NCBI GenBank assembly: GCA_023230455.1
Contig: JALNXH010000006.1
Coordinates: 1 to 64,000, forward strand
From: Rhodocyclaceae bacterium
Lineage (GTDB): Bacteria; Pseudomonadota; Gammaproteobacteria; Burkholderiales; Rhodocyclaceae
Reading direction: 5' to 3'
DNA: 64,000 nucleotides
Part shown: positions 34,597 to 47,049 of the stretch, one piece after another
Numbering within the stretch: the first letter of the stretch is position 1
Layout of the letters: the number at the start of each line of letters is the position of its first letter
Notes under the pieces: generated by a model
What the model was told of the DNA's origin: nothing
The model's database searches: none
What the model saw: the letters and a program-made list of their open reading frames with translations, nothing else
Position numbers and translations under genes: made by a program

Positions 34597-34673
34597 GGTG
34601 ATGTAGCTCAGCTGGTTAGAGCGACGGATTCATAATCCGTAGGTCGAGGGTTCAAGTCCCCCCATCACCACCA
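34597..34673 (+). tRNA. tRNA with CAT anticodon, elongator tRNA-Met (tRNA-Ile2 possible)
   Basis: A 77-base cloverleaf: acceptor arms GGTGATG and CATCACC, D-arm GCTCAGCTGGTTAGAGC, anticodon stem ACGGA/TCCGT around loop TTCATAA, and T-arm GAGGGTTCAAGTCCCCC. The genome encodes the discriminator A and the CCA tail. The acceptor stem starts with a G-C pair, which excludes initiator tRNA. A CAT anticodon could also belong to the lysidine-modified tRNA-Ile2; the overall sequence looks like elongator Met. Confidence 0.92.
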
Positions 34674-34683
34674 CACACAATGA

Positions 34684-34710
34684 AAGGGCTTGCGATTGCC
34701 GCAAGCCCTT
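34684..34710 (+). terminator. Hairpin 1 downstream of the tRNA
   Basis: AAGGGCTTGC (34684-34693) pairs perfectly with GCAAGCCCTT (34701-34710) over a 7-base loop. It begins 10 bases after the tRNA CCA. There is no long T-run, but the arm ends in TT. Confidence 0.65.
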
Positions 34711-34714
34711 GTCC

Positions 34715-34743
34715 GTTTGGGCAACACTGCACGTTGCCCAAAC
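34715..34743 (+). terminator. Hairpin 2 downstream of the tRNA
   Basis: GTTTGGGCAAC (34715-34725) pairs perfectly with GTTGCCCAAAC (34733-34743) over a 7-base loop. It follows the first hairpin by 4 bases. It may back up termination or form part of the leader of the next gene. Confidence 0.5.
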
Positions 34744-34812
34744 CCGGATCGTAAGCCCTATCGTGCCGACTCAGTGGGGCTAAAATCGGCCGACTTCATC
34801 CAAGGCTACCCC

Positions 34813-35520
34813 ATGATCCGCCGCATCGGCTCGCTTGCCCTCCTTATTCTCGCGCTGGTCGCGACAGTTGGCGCGTTCGCCGCCGAGTTGGTTTACCTCA
34901 ACACGCCACAAGGCGAGCAACGGCTTGTTTCGGCCAAACTGCGGCAGCAGTTCTTTGCCGTCCAGCCGTATATCGAAACCCAGCAGAATCTCGCATTCTG
35001 CGGACCGGCCAGCATCGTTGCGGTAATGAACAGCCTCGGCCTGCAACGTCCGGCCGTCGGCCCGCTCTACCCTTACACCTTCTTCACCCAGGACAACATC
35101 TTCAACGCCGACACCCAGCACGTCAAAAGCTTTGTCATGGTCTCGCTGCGCGGCATGACGCTGGCCGACATGGCCGCCTTCTTTGCCGCCCTCGGCGTCA
35201 AGGCCACCGCCCACTACGCGGACAATCTGGACGCACTCCGCCTGCGCACACTGCTCAAGTCCGCGCTGGCCAACGCGGACATCCGTGTCGTCGCCAACTT
35301 CAACCGCAAGACGCTGGGGCAGGCCGGCGGCGGCCACCAGTCGCCGATCGCCGCCTACGATGACGCCAGCGATTCGGTGCTGCTGCTTGATGTCGCAAAA
35401 TTCAAATATCCGCCGACTTGGATCCGGCTCGACGATCTGCTCGCAGCGATGCACGACATCGACCCGGATTCAGGCAAGAGCCGGGGCCTGGTGATCGTTG
35501 AAAAATCAGCTGCCAAATAA
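34813..35520 (+). CDS. Phytochelatin synthase-like papain-fold protein, secreted
   Basis: The 235-residue protein has a signal peptide (LLILALVATVGAFA-AE) and the catalytic triad of the phytochelatin synthase family: C63 in QQNLAFCGPASIVAVMNSL, H175 in GGGHQSPIAAYDD, and D193 in LLDVAKFKYPPTW. It has only the N-terminal catalytic domain, as in cyanobacterial and proteobacterial half-molecules. Those mostly hydrolyse the glycine from glutathione or its conjugates rather than polymerise phytochelatin. The export signal puts it in the periplasm, where thiol or metal handling is plausible. The ATG at 34813 is chosen because an earlier start would lie within the hairpins after the tRNA. Confidence 0.82.
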   Translation: MIRRIGSLALLILALVATVGAFAAELVYLNTPQGEQRLVSAKLRQQFFAVQPYIETQQNLAFCGPASIVAVMNSLGLQRPAVGPLYPYTFFTQDNIFNADTQHVKSFVMVSLRGMTLADMAAFFAALGVKATAHYADNLDALRLRTLLKSALANADIRVVANFNRKTLGQAGGGHQSPIAAYDDASDSVLLLDVAKFKYPPTWIRLDDLLAAMHDIDPDSGKSRGLVIVEKSAAK

Positions 35521-35601
35521 AGATAATCGGACCGGAAGCATCGCCAACGCAGCGAAGCAGAAAATTACGGCCACGGCCGGAGTACAACAAAGGGGAGCAG
35601 C

Positions 35602-37047
35602 ATGACGACAGTTTTCTCGGATTTGACTGCAGGCGCGAACGACCTACAGAGCGATATTTCACGCGTGTTCGCAGCGCAGCGCGAGACGGCTTTGCAATGG
35701 CGTACGTCCACGGCAAAGGAGCGCATCGGCCGCATTCGCCGATTGCACGACGCGGTACTCGACTACCGCAGCCAGATTCACGAAGCCGGGTTCAAGGACT
35801 TTCGCAAACCTGCGGCGGAAGTCGATCTTGGCGAGGTGATGCCTATCATCGGCGAAGCCCGCGATGCGATGCGGCATCTCGGCAAATGGATGAAACCGAC
35901 GCGGGTCATGCCGACGCGGATGATGTTGGGCAGCCGCAGCTGGATCAAACACGAACCCAAGGGCCGCAGCCTGATCATTTCGCCGTGGAACTACCCGGTT
36001 AACCTCGCCCTGAGCCCACTGGTGTCGTCGCTGGCGGCGGGCTGTCCTACCATCCTCAAACCTTCGGAACTGACGCCGCATCTCTCAGGGGTGGTCGGTG
36101 CGATCGTCGAGGAGGTTTTCCAGAAGGAGGAAGTCGCCGTATTTCAGGGCGACGCGGCACTCTCCACTCGCCTGCTGGACCTGCCATTCGACCATATTTT
36201 CTTCACCGGCTCGCCTGCTATAGGCAAGGTGGTCATGGCCGCCGCTGCGAAACATCTGACGTCGGTCACGCTGGAACTGGGCGGGAAGTCACCGACAATC
36301 ATCGACGCCGATGCCGATATCCGCCTCGCGGCGCAAACCGTCATCTGGGGCAAGTTCACCAACAACGGACAAACCTGCATCGCCCCCGATCATGTGTATG
36401 TCCATGCAAGCATAAAGGAAGCCTTTGTCCGCGAATGTATCGCTGCGTTGCAGGGAGCATACGGTGCGACGGCGGAGAGACAGAAAGACAGCCCGATGCT
36501 GACGCGCGTGGTCAATGCGCGCCACACGCAACGTGTCGCATCGTTGCTTGACGATGCAACGGCGCGCGGCGCCCGCGTACTCTGCGGCGGCGAAGTACGA
36601 CAGGAGGACTGCTTCATCCAGCCGACGCTGCTGGATTCGGTGTCGGCCGATGCCACCATCCAGCGCGAGGAAATTTTCGGTCCGCTGCTGCCGATCGCCG
36701 AATTCGACGACCTAACGACGGTCATCGACAAGATCAACGCCCAGCCGAAACCGCTCGCCCTGTATTTTTGGGGACACCGCTCGGAGCGCATCGATCTGGT
36801 GTTGAACCACACCAGCGCCGGCGGTACCTGCATCAACAACTGCATCGTGCAGTACCTGCACGGCGGGCTACCGTTCGGCGGCGTCAACAACTCGGGGATC
36901 GGCAGCGCCCACGGGCACTTCGGTTTCCGTGCGTTTTCCCACGAGCGCGCGGTGGTACGCAGCTACGTTTCAACGGCGCGGATCTTCTTCCCACCCTACG
37001 GCCGCACGACGCGTCGCCTCCTCGACCTGGTGCTGCGGATTCTCTGA
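35602..37047 (+). CDS. Aldehyde dehydrogenase family protein
   Basis: The 481-residue protein is an ALDH with the catalytic glutamate in LELGGKSP near residue 228 and the catalytic cysteine in NNGQTCIAPDHV near 263. It also has ISPWNYPVNLALSPL and FFTGSPAIGK in the NAD domain. A hydrophobic C-terminus (SYVSTARIFFPPYGRTTRRLLDLVLRIL) resembles the membrane-associated fatty-aldehyde class 3 enzymes. It oxidises an aldehyde to the acid with NAD(P). A GGGGAGCAGC ribosome site precedes the ATG. The substrate is unknown; an aliphatic or aryl aldehyde from the neighbouring catabolic genes is possible but distant. Confidence 0.9.
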   Translation: MTTVFSDLTAGANDLQSDISRVFAAQRETALQWRTSTAKERIGRIRRLHDAVLDYRSQIHEAGFKDFRKPAAEVDLGEVMPIIGEARDAMRHLGKWMKPTRVMPTRMMLGSRSWIKHEPKGRSLIISPWNYPVNLALSPLVSSLAAGCPTILKPSELTPHLSGVVGAIVEEVFQKEEVAVFQGDAALSTRLLDLPFDHIFFTGSPAIGKVVMAAAAKHLTSVTLELGGKSPTIIDADADIRLAAQTVIWGKFTNNGQTCIAPDHVYVHASIKEAFVRECIAALQGAYGATAERQKDSPMLTRVVNARHTQRVASLLDDATARGARVLCGGEVRQEDCFIQPTLLDSVSADATIQREEIFGPLLPIAEFDDLTTVIDKINAQPKPLALYFWGHRSERIDLVLNHTSAGGTCINNCIVQYLHGGLPFGGVNNSGIGSAHGHFGFRAFSHERAVVRSYVSTARIFFPPYGRTTRRLLDLVLRIL

Positions 37048-37101
37048 CGCTGCGGCTAGGGCGCCGCTTCGATGCTGACCTCGGGCGCAGCACCGTCCTA
37101 C

Positions 37102-39606
<2,505 letters not shown>

Positions 39607-39682
39607 TTAGGGGTAAGAGGTGCGGCATAAAGCAACGGAGGGGAGGGGACAAGGGCTTGACTCTCCAACCCCGATCTCCTCA

Positions 39683-40786
39683 CTAGATTCGCATTGGCAT
39701 TACGACATATTTGAAGCGGCTGTTTTCGGGTAGCACGAAAAGAGCGCTGGAGTTGGCGTCCGCAAGGTGGATTTCAATCGCTTCGTTCGCCAGATTGTTG
39801 AGCACGTCGAGCAGATAGGTGACGTTGAAACCGACATCGAGACCATCGCCGGAATATTCGACTTCGATCTCTTCTTGGGCTTCTTCCTGCTCAGCATTGT
39901 TGGAGATAATTTTCAGGCTGCCCGAAGAAAGCACCAGACGCACGCCACGGAATTTTTCATTGGTCAGGATGGCAACCCGCTGCAACGATTGCAGCAGCAG
40001 TTCGCGCGGTAGGCGGAGAATCTTGCTGTGGCCCTGCGGAATGACGCGCTCATAGTCGGGGAATTTTCCGTCAATTAGCTTGGAAACGAATTCGATATTG
40101 CCGAAACGGAACTGCACCTGAGTCGGAGCGAGCGTGATCTCAAGGGGATCATCGTTGTCTGCAAGCTGACGGGAAAGTTCGAGTACGGTCTTGCGCGGCA
40201 GGATTACCTCCATCCGCGGATGGCTGTCGGGCAACGATTCGGCGGCGTAGGCGAGGCGGTGTCCATCGGTAGCCACGACACGCATTTCGTTGCCATTGAC
40301 GACCAGCAGTAGACCGTTGAGGTAGTAACGGATGTCCTGCTGCGCCATGGCGTACTGGACCAAGGCGAGGAGGCGTTTGAACTGCTTCTGCGACAGGCTG
40401 ATGCGGGTCTGCTGACCGTCGGACGCCGACATGCGGGGGAAGTCTTCCGACGGTAGCGTTTGTAGGTTGAAGCGGCTCTTGCCGGCTTTGAGTTGAAGCC
40501 GGCGATCTTCGTAATTCAGGCTGATTTCAGCGGATTCCGGCAGCGAACGCAGGATGTCCTGAAGCTTGCGCGCCGCAACGGTGAGAGCCATTTTTTCGGT
40601 ACCCACTGCTGAGGTGGCAGTCCGAATTTGGATTTCGATATCGGTGGCAAGCAGAGTCAAACGCTCACCGTCTTTTTCCAGCAGAACGTTGGACAAAATG
40701 GGGAGAGTGTGACGCTTTTCGACAATGCCGCAAACGGATTGCAGAGGAGAAAGAATCTGGTCACGCGGGCCTTTAAATAAAAGCAT
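39683..40786 (-). CDS. dnaN: DNA polymerase III beta subunit (sliding clamp)
   Basis: The 367-residue protein has the three-domain clamp organisation, starting MLLFKGPRDQILSPLQSVCGIVEKRHTLPILSN and ending in the canonical FVLPENSRFKYVVMPMRI. It forms the ring that tethers polymerase III to DNA. It lies between dnaA and gyrB, transcribed in the same direction, with an AGGAGAC ribosome site. Confidence 0.98.
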   Translation of the reverse strand: MLLFKGPRDQILSPLQSVCGIVEKRHTLPILSNVLLEKDGERLTLLATDIEIQIRTATSAVGTEKMALTVAARKLQDILRSLPESAEISLNYEDRRLQLKAGKSRFNLQTLPSEDFPRMSASDGQQTRISLSQKQFKRLLALVQYAMAQQDIRYYLNGLLLVVNGNEMRVVATDGHRLAYAAESLPDSHPRMEVILPRKTVLELSRQLADNDDPLEITLAPTQVQFRFGNIEFVSKLIDGKFPDYERVIPQGHSKILRLPRELLLQSLQRVAILTNEKFRGVRLVLSSGSLKIISNNAEQEEAQEEIEVEYSGDGLDVGFNVTYLLDVLNNLANEAIEIHLADANSSALFVLPENSRFKYVVMPMRI

Positions 40787-40991
40787 CTTATAAGTCTCCT
40801 ATTAATAATAGAGAGGTAACTTTTCTGTGGAAAACTAAAAATCCCTATTTATTTCATCGTCTTAAAGAAGGGATAAGAGTCTGGATAACGTACCGCGAAC
40901 GTTGTGGGCAAATGTGGATGGATTTGCCCGATAAGGAAAATGCGACAGTTGTACACAATCGCTTCAAGGTTCATACAGAGTTTGTACACGC
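40787..40991. other. dnaA-dnaN intergenic region, candidate replication origin
   Basis: This 205-base gap has an AT-rich half (about 40795-40865) and several DnaA-box-like nonamers: TGTGGAAAA (40826-40834), TGTGGGCAA (40903-40911), TGTGGATGG (40913-40921), TTGTACACA (40949-40957) and TTGTACACG (40982-40990). None is a perfect TTATCCACA. The combination of box-like repeats and an AT-rich segment beside dnaA is what an origin would show, but the region upstream of dnaA, with one perfect box, is an alternative or second part. Confidence 0.5.
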
Positions 40992-42380
40992 TTATCCCTT
41001 GATGGTTTGCAGTAGCACATGGAGATCGTTATTGAGCTGCGTATCGCGGTTACGCAGGTCGATAACGGTACGGCAGGCGTGAAGTACGGTGGTGTGGTCA
41101 CGGCCGCCGAAGGCCCCGCCGATTTCCGGCAGGCTGTGGGCGGTAAGTTCGCGTGCCAACCACATGGCGACCTGGCGCGGGCGGGCAATGGCGCGGGTAC
41201 GCTTGTGGGAGTACATGTCGGCAACTTTGATCTTGTAGAACTCGGAGACCGTCTTCTGGATCAGGTCGAGGGTGATCTGCCGGTTGGTGGCGCCGATCAC
41301 ATCCTTCAGCGCTTCCTTGGCGACATCGATGCTGATATCGCGGCCGTGGAAGCGGGAGAACGCGAGAACGCGGTTCAGCGCACCTTCGAGTTCGCGGACG
41401 TTGGAACGCAGGTTTTTGGCGATAAGGAAAGCGACGTCGTCGCCGATGTCGATATTCGACGCTTCAGCTTTTTTCTTGACGATGGCGACACGCATTTCCA
41501 GCTCCGGCGGCTCGATCTGTACCGTCAAGCCCCAGTCGAAGCGCGAGATCAGCCGTTCCTCGAATCCCTGGATATCCTTTGGATAGGTATCGCACGTGAT
41601 GATGATCTGTTTCTTGGCTTCAACCAGTGCGTTGAAGGCATAGAAGAATTCTTCCTGGGTGCGGCCCTTGCCATTGAAGAACTGAATATCGTCGATTAGC
41701 AGCAGATCGAGGGAACGATAGGAGCGCTTAAATGCGTCGAAGGAGCGTTGTTGATAGGCACGAACAACATCCGAAACATAATCTTCGGCATGGATGTAGC
41801 GGACTTCGACCTGGGGGTTCTCGCGCAACACCGCATTGCCGATAGCGTGAATCAGGTGGGTCTTACCCAACCCCACACCGCCATAGACAAAAAGCGGGTT
41901 ATAGGACACGCCGGGATTGATGGCTACTTGCTGAGCCGCTGCGCGGGCGAGGTCGTTGGCGCGACCGGTAACTAGGGTATCGAAAGTAAACGCTGGATTG
42001 AGACGGCTTTTATCGATTCCTGAGCCGTTATATCCAGAATATCCAGAGACTGTGGGAACAGGCGCGAGCGTAGCGCTTATCGTTGTCTTCGGTGCTTCAG
42101 CAACCGGTTCGACAGCATCGTTATCCGTTTCGATACGCTCAGCCAGACCGAGCGTCATACCGACGGTTTCGCCGAAGAATTCGCGGCTAATGGCTTCGAT
42201 CCGGTTGAGATATCGTTCGCGCACCCATTGCAGAACGAAACGGTTGGGCGCAAGCAGGCGTAGGCTACGGGGTGTCTGGCCGTCATCTTCAACGCGCAGC
42301 GCCTTGATCCAGGTATTGAACTGCTGGGCAGAAAGCTCATGCTCAAAACGGTTCAGGCAGGTGGACCAGAAATCACTCAT
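40992..42380 (-). CDS. dnaA: Chromosomal replication initiator protein DnaA
   Basis: The 462-residue DnaA has domain I ([22 protein letters not shown]), a short linker, and the AAA+ domain with Walker [10 protein letters not shown] and Walker [10 protein letters not shown]. Domain IV carries the box-recognition signature [33 protein letters not shown]. It binds DnaA boxes and opens the origin. It is divergent from rpmH, as usual in proteobacteria. Confidence 0.98.
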   Translation of the reverse strand: MSDFWSTCLNRFEHELSAQQFNTWIKALRVEDDGQTPRSLRLLAPNRFVLQWVRERYLNRIEAISREFFGETVGMTLGLAERIETDNDAVEPVAEAPKTTISATLAPVPTVSGYSGYNGSGIDKSRLNPAFTFDTLVTGRANDLARAAAQQVAINPGVSYNPLFVYGGVGLGKTHLIHAIGNAVLRENPQVEVRYIHAEDYVSDVVRAYQQRSFDAFKRSYRSLDLLLIDDIQFFNGKGRTQEEFFYAFNALVEAKKQIIITCDTYPKDIQGFEERLISRFDWGLTVQIEPPELEMRVAIVKKKAEASNIDIGDDVAFLIAKNLRSNVRELEGALNRVLAFSRFHGRDISIDVAKEALKDVIGATNRQITLDLIQKTVSEFYKIKVADMYSHKRTRAIARPRQVAMWLARELTAHSLPEIGGAFGGRDHTTVLHACRTVIDLRNRDTQLNNDLHVLLQTIKG

Positions 42381-42557
42381 CAGACGCTACGTTCCCTTTT
42401 ATATATTTGTATTCTGGCAAATCTGTCCGCTTGGCGGATCTTGTTTTGCATCAGATGTGGTACCCGGACTACGGTAGATAAAGCCGCCACCGGGCGATCC
42501 AAGCATATCGATGGACCTCGTTCGTGAGCAGAGCATTCTAGCTGCTTTCGAGGTGAG

Positions 42558-42566
42558 TTATCCACA
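42558..42566. promoter_or_regulatory. Perfect DnaA box TTATCCACA
   Basis: A consensus nonamer in the dnaA-rpmH intergenic region, 178 bases upstream of the dnaA start. It could serve dnaA autoregulation or be part of the origin. Confidence 0.8.
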
Positions 42567-42597
42567 GGCGAACCAATGGTGGTAAGGATTTCATTTC

Positions 42598-42626
42598 TTG
42601 ACATAGATAGCCAAAAAATATCTAAT
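42598..42626 (+). promoter_or_regulatory. Sigma-70 promoter of rpmH
   Basis: TTGACA (42598-42603) and TCTAAT (42621-42626) are separated by 17 bases, 32 bases before the rpmH start. It drives the ribosomal protein and RNase P genes. Confidence 0.85.
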
Positions 42627-42658
42627 CACGGGTTTTCCTTTTGCCGGAGGGTTCCTCC

Positions 42659-42793
42659 ATGAAACGTACTTATCAACCGTCTGTTGTGCGCCGTAAGCGT
42701 ACCCATGGATTCCTCGTGCGTAGTCGCACTCGTGGTGGCCGCGCCGTATTACGTGCCCGTCGTGCCAAGGGCCGCCATCGCCTGAGCGTCTGA
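42659..42793 (+). CDS. rpmH: 50S ribosomal protein L34
   Basis: The 44-residue basic protein reads [20 protein letters not shown] and continues with the family's [19 protein letters not shown] segment, ending LSV. Length and sequence are standard for L34. A GGAGGGTTCCTCC region with a strong ribosome site precedes the ATG. It is followed by rnpA, the conserved partner. Confidence 0.98.
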   Translation: MKRTYQPSVVRRKRTHGFLVRSRTRGGRAVLRARRAKGRHRLSV

Positions 42794-42802
42794 TCCAAAC
42801 GG

Positions 42803-43165
42803 GTGGCGGGAGACGCGAGCTTCCGCCCAGAGCATCGACTGCGCCGGGCGGAAGAATACACAGCCGTATTCTCTGCTCGGCAGGTGGTGCGGCGCGGAGC
42901 ATTCGATCTGCATTTCACCGGTTGCGGTGGTGTTTCCGCACGACTCGGACTTGTGATTCCGAAGAAAATCGCCCGTCATGCCGTGCTGCGTAATTCAATC
43001 AAGCGTATCGCGCGTGAGATTTTTCGTCGCCGCAGGGTGGAGCTTCCAGCGTTAGATCTAGTTTTACGTTTGGCGCGCAAGCCTGAAGGCGGGGTTTTCG
43101 ATAAAGTTGTAGTTCATCGCGATCTTGAAGCATTGATTCAACGAATAGCCGGGCAGTCGTCATGA
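42803..43165 (+). CDS. rnpA: Ribonuclease P protein component
   Basis: The 120-residue basic protein has the start [17 protein letters not shown] and the RNR signature in [16 protein letters not shown]. It assists the catalytic RNA in maturing tRNA 5' ends. It begins at a GTG at 42803, nine bases after rpmH. It overlaps yidD by 4 bases. Confidence 0.95.
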   Translation: MAGDASFRPEHRLRRAEEYTAVFSARQVVRRGAFDLHFTGCGGVSARLGLVIPKKIARHAVLRNSIKRIAREIFRRRRVELPALDLVLRLARKPEGGVFDKVVVHRDLEALIQRIAGQSS

Positions 43166-43383
43166 AGAACCCTGTACTCGGACTTTTTCTCGCTTTGATA
43201 CGCGCCTACCGATTTTTTCTCAGCCCGCTGCTGGGTTATTCCTGCCGTTTCTATCCTTCCTGCTCGGAATATGCTTCGGAAGCTTTAATCCGGCATGGAG
43301 TAGGCAAGGGGATATGGCTATCGTTGCGTCGGGTCGGCCGTTGTCATCCCTGGAGTCCGGGCGGTTGCGATCCGGTACCCTGA
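43162..43383 (+). CDS. yidD: Membrane protein insertion efficiency factor YidD
   Basis: The 73-residue protein has an amphipathic N-terminus ([20 protein letters not shown]) and the family cysteine pattern [15 protein letters not shown] with [15 protein letters not shown] at the end. It helps YidC-dependent membrane insertion. Its ATG overlaps the rnpA stop. Confidence 0.96.
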   Translation: MKNPVLGLFLALIRAYRFFLSPLLGYSCRFYPSCSEYASEALIRHGVGKGIWLSLRRVGRCHPWSPGGCDPVP

Positions 43384-43411
43384 CCATTTTCCTGCTCCAA
43401 CACTCTCATTC

Positions 43412-45007
43412 ATGGATAACCGACGCCTGATCCTGTTGCTGATCTTCAGCTTTTCCATTGTCATGCTTTGGGATGCGTGGCAGAAACACAACCTGCCCAA
43501 ACCCGCGGAACAGGCTGCAAGCGCGGTAGACCCGGTGCCGAAAATTTCCGCGCCGGCCGTGGGTGATGTCCCGTCGGTTGCCGGAGCAGCCGTGCTTGCC
43601 GGTGCCAGCGGGCAAAAAATATCGGTTCGGACTGATCTGTTCGCCGCCGAAATTGCCGCTAAAGGCGGCGATCTGGTACGCCTGGAACTGAGCCGTCACC
43701 GCGGTGACGGCGAGGCAGGTGGTCATTTCGTACTGTTCGATTCTGGCGAGACGCATATCTATCAGGGTCAGAGTGGTTTGGTGGGCGACGGGTTGCCGAA
43801 CCACAAGACGGTTTGGCAGATCGTGCCGGGCGATCGCGAATTGAAGGATGGACAGGACGCACTGGAAGTCCGGCTTGAAGCTTCTGTTGCGGAAGGCGGA
43901 AAGGTTGTCAAGACCTACACGTTCCATCGCGGTAGCTATTTGATTGACGTTGGTTTCCAGTTACCTGCCACAACTTCTTCCGGTCACGCCTACTTCCAGA
44001 TCGTGCGTGACGGCAAGACCGAAACGAGCGCCTTGGGTGCAAGCACTTTCACCGGACCGGCCGTCTTTACCGAGGGAGAAAAGTTCCAAAAGATAAACTT
44101 TGAGGACATCACCAAGGACAAGGCCAAGTTTGCCCAGAAGGCGGATAACGGCTGGGTCGCGATGGTCCAGCATTATTTTGTCTCGGCGTGGTTGCCTCAG
44201 GATAAGCTGGCCCGCGAGTTCTACATGCGCAGCCTGGGTGACAACCTGTTCGCAGCAGGCGTGGTGCTGCCGGTCAGCGAAGGGAAAATCAGCGTTCCGC
44301 TTTACGCCGGGCCGCAAGAGCAGGACAAGCTGAAGCAGATCGCCCCTGGGCTGGAGTTGGTGGTGGACTACGGGTGGTTGACGGTGATTGCCGCCCCGAT
44401 TTTCTGGGTGCTTGAATTTTTGCACCGGTTCATCGGTAACTGGGGTTGGTCGATCATCGTCCTGACGATCCTCATCAAACTTATTTTCTTTCCGCTTTCT
44501 GCGGCCAGCTACAAGTCAATGGCCAAGATGAAGCTGGTGGCGCCCAGACTACAGAAGCTCAAGGAGCTCTATGGTGATGATCGCGCTCGGTTGAATCAGG
44601 AAATGATGGAAATGTACAAGAAGGAGAAGATCAACCCGCTTGGCGGCTGTCTTCCGATTCTGGTTCAAATTCCCGTGTTTATCGCTCTCTACTGGGTGCT
44701 GTTGGGGGCGGTGGAAATGCGCAATGCGCCTTGGGTTCTGTGGATTGCCGACCTTTCGGTAAAGGATCCCTACTACGTGCTGCCGCTGCTGATGGGCGCC
44801 ACCATGCTGATCCAAACCAAACTCAATCCGGCACCGCCCGATCCGATGCAGGCGAAAGTCATGATGATGATGCCGATCGTGTTTACCGGCATGTTCCTCT
44901 TTTTCCCGGCCGGCCTGGTGCTCTATTGGACGGTAAACAATCTGCTGTCGATTGCGCAGCAATGGCAGATCACGCGTCTCATAGAGGGTGGAAAACAGGC
45001 TGCCTAG
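43412..45007 (+). CDS. yidC: Membrane protein insertase YidC
   Basis: The 531-residue protein has an N-terminal signal anchor ([23 protein letters not shown]), a large periplasmic domain (about residues 60-330) and five core helices. The core includes [19 protein letters not shown] with the hydrophilic-groove arginine/lysine region, [21 protein letters not shown], and a final helix ending in [16 protein letters not shown]. It inserts and folds inner-membrane proteins, alone or with SecYEG. It overlaps the mnmE start. Confidence 0.98.
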   Translation: MDNRRLILLLIFSFSIVMLWDAWQKHNLPKPAEQAASAVDPVPKISAPAVGDVPSVAGAAVLAGASGQKISVRTDLFAAEIAAKGGDLVRLELSRHRGDGEAGGHFVLFDSGETHIYQGQSGLVGDGLPNHKTVWQIVPGDRELKDGQDALEVRLEASVAEGGKVVKTYTFHRGSYLIDVGFQLPATTSSGHAYFQIVRDGKTETSALGASTFTGPAVFTEGEKFQKINFEDITKDKAKFAQKADNGWVAMVQHYFVSAWLPQDKLAREFYMRSLGDNLFAAGVVLPVSEGKISVPLYAGPQEQDKLKQIAPGLELVVDYGWLTVIAAPIFWVLEFLHRFIGNWGWSIIVLTILIKLIFFPLSAASYKSMAKMKLVAPRLQKLKELYGDDRARLNQEMMEMYKKEKINPLGGCLPILVQIPVFIALYWVLLGAVEMRNAPWVLWIADLSVKDPYYVLPLLMGATMLIQTKLNPAPPDPMQAKVMMMMPIVFTGMFLFFPAGLVLYWTVNNLLSIAQQWQITRLIEGGKQAA

Positions 45008-46337
45008 CGACATCATCGCCGCGGTCGCCACCGCTCCGGGTCGTGGCGGGATCGGCGTAGTCCGGGTTTCCGGACCGCGACTGCTCCCGTTCGCTGAGGC
45101 TCTGAGTGGGTTGCGGCTGTCGCCGCGAGTCGCCGCCCTGGCAACGTTTCGCGGCAGTCTGGGCGAGCCTCTCGATCAGGGCATCCTGATCCATTTTCCG
45201 GCACCCCATTCGTTTACTGGCGAGGATGTTCTGGAACTCCAGGGCCACGGCGGGCCGATGGTGATGCGGATGCTGCTCACCCGTTGTCTCGAACTCGGTG
45301 CTCGGCTGGCCGAACCGGGGGAGTTCTCACGCCGCGCCTTCCTCAACGAAAAGCTGGATCTCGCCCAGGCGGAGGCGGTGGCCGACCTGATCGAGGCCAC
45401 GACGGCTGCTGCCGCGCGTTCAGCCTTGCGTTCTTTGACCGGCGAATTTTCGCATTCGATCCATACGCTGGTGTCGGACTTGACGGAGTTGCGCATGCTC
45501 GTGGAGGCGACGCTCGATTTCCCCGAAGAGGAAATCGATGTCCTTCGTGATACCGATGCAACGGCTCGTCTGGAGAAGCTTCGCCAAAACCTCGCCGATC
45601 TGCGGCAGCGGGCGCGGCAAGGCAGTTTGTTGCGCACTGGCCTGCGGGTGGTTCTGGCCGGCTTGCCGAATGCAGGGAAATCCTCGCTGCTCAATCGGCT
45701 TGCCGGGGAGGAGCGGGCCATTGTTACCGATATCGCTGGCACTACCCGCGATGCCCTGCGCGAAACCATCCAGATCGAGGGAATTCCGCTGCACATCATC
45801 GATACCGCTGGGCTGCGCGATAGCGACGACGTGGTGGAAAAAATTGGCATCGAGCGTAGTTGGAAGGAAATTGAGTCTGCCGACCTAGTACTCCAGCTCG
45901 TTGATGCCCGCAGCGGCGTGACTCCGGCGGACCGCGCCGTGGCTGCACGTCTACCCTCCGGCACGCGGCGGGTGGTTGTGCATAACAAGTGTGACTTAGC
46001 GCATAAGGAGCCGCGCCGCTGGGAGGAGGGGGTGTGTGTGCATGTTGCCCTGTCGGCCAAGTTGGGCGGGGGTATCGATCTTTTGCATGACGTGTTGCTG
46101 GAAAAAGCGGGCTGGATAGGCCATGGCGAGGACGTGATCCTGGCGCGGGAGCGGCATCTTGAAGCGCTTGCCGAGGCTGCGGCATGCCTGGACCGGGCGG
46201 CGGCGCAACTGGGCGGGATCGAGTTTTGTGCCGAGGAACTTCGGCTGGGCCAGGATGCCCTGTCCAGAATTACCGGCGAATTTACGCCGGATGATTTGCT
46301 GGGCGCTATTTTTTCCCGATTCTGTATTGGCAAGTAA
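44988..46337 (+). CDS. mnmE: tRNA modification GTPase MnmE
   Basis: The 449-residue protein has the formyl-tetrahydrofolate domain ([22 protein letters not shown]), helical domain, GTPase motifs G1 [11 protein letters not shown]3 DTAGLR and G4 NKCD, and the C-terminal CIGK with the catalytic-type cysteine. With MnmG it adds the carboxymethylaminomethyl group to wobble uridine of some tRNAs. Translation begins at GTG 44988, inside the end of yidC. MnmG is encoded 1.6 kb downstream. Confidence 0.97.
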   Translation: MENRLPSDIIAAVATAPGRGGIGVVRVSGPRLLPFAEALSGLRLSPRVAALATFRGSLGEPLDQGILIHFPAPHSFTGEDVLELQGHGGPMVMRMLLTRCLELGARLAEPGEFSRRAFLNEKLDLAQAEAVADLIEATTAAAARSALRSLTGEFSHSIHTLVSDLTELRMLVEATLDFPEEEIDVLRDTDATARLEKLRQNLADLRQRARQGSLLRTGLRVVLAGLPNAGKSSLLNRLAGEERAIVTDIAGTTRDALRETIQIEGIPLHIIDTAGLRDSDDVVEKIGIERSWKEIESADLVLQLVDARSGVTPADRAVAARLPSGTRRVVVHNKCDLAHKEPRRWEEGVCVHVALSAKLGGGIDLLHDVLLEKAGWIGHGEDVILARERHLEALAEAAACLDRAAAQLGGIEFCAEELRLGQDALSRITGEFTPDDLLGAIFSRFCIGK

Positions 46338-46360
46338 CTTACCCATGGAAAGATACTTTG

Positions 46361-47032
46361 ATGGCCCGCCGATTGAAGAACATTAACCGCGCCTTGGTCA
46401 CCGAGGCAGTAACGATGTTTGCAACTGCTTTGGCGACAGGGGCGCGGGTGCTCGATGTCGGTGCCGGGAGCGGCCACTACGGAGCCTTATTCGCGAGGCA
46501 GAACTATCTGGCGATCGATCATGGCTATGAACAGAAAGATCGGAAGGGCTTATCCGCGGTCGCCGATATCGGGGCGATTCCTCTGGCAGACTGTTCGGTG
46601 GATAACGCGATCTGTATGGAGGTGCTGGAGCATCTTCACGAGCCGATGTGTGTTCTTCTGGAAATCCACCGCGTGGTTCGACCGGGCGGCGAGGTTTTGG
46701 TGTCGACCCCACTGTGCTTGGGCGAGCATATGCAACCGTATGACTTTCAACGGTATACGCGTTATGCGCTACAGGAAATGTTCGTGCGATCCGGTTTTTC
46801 AGTGCTTTCGATTCAGCCCAGAGGTGGATTCTTCACATTGCTTGCATATCTAGTTGCGCGCATTCCGGATGAGCTGTTGCGGCATCGGTCGGGGTGGTGG
46901 TGGAGCCCAGTCAAGCCGCTATTGCGCTTGGTAACGACCTATTCTTTGGCCCCCTTATTTCTTGCGCTGGATTTCGCTGACCGGCGCCGAGAGTTCACTC
47001 TTGGGTTCGTGAGCCGAATTCGAAGGATTTAG
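46361..47032 (+). CDS. SAM-dependent methyltransferase, type 11 class
   Basis: The 223-residue protein has SAM-binding motif I VLDVGAGSGHYG (about residues 29-40) and an acidic motif II region ADIGAIPLADCSVDNAI. Then come MEVLEHLHEP and VVRPGGEVLVSTP (motifs IV-V), the pattern of Methyltransf_11 proteins. The hydrophobic C-terminal third may bind a lipid or membrane. The ATG at 46361 is three bases after a possible TTG start. It lies between mnmE and a TSUP transporter. The substrate is not evident. Confidence 0.75.
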   Translation: MARRLKNINRALVTEAVTMFATALATGARVLDVGAGSGHYGALFARQNYLAIDHGYEQKDRKGLSAVADIGAIPLADCSVDNAICMEVLEHLHEPMCVLLEIHRVVRPGGEVLVSTPLCLGEHMQPYDFQRYTRYALQEMFVRSGFSVLSIQPRGGFFTLLAYLVARIPDELLRHRSGWWWSPVKPLLRLVTTYSLAPLFLALDFADRRREFTLGFVSRIRRI

Positions 47033-47049
47033 CGGGCGTCGGATCAAAC

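Noticed and set aside
34597..34673. tRNA as an integration attachment site
   Set aside because: No second copy of the tRNA 3' end and no integrase gene were seen nearby.
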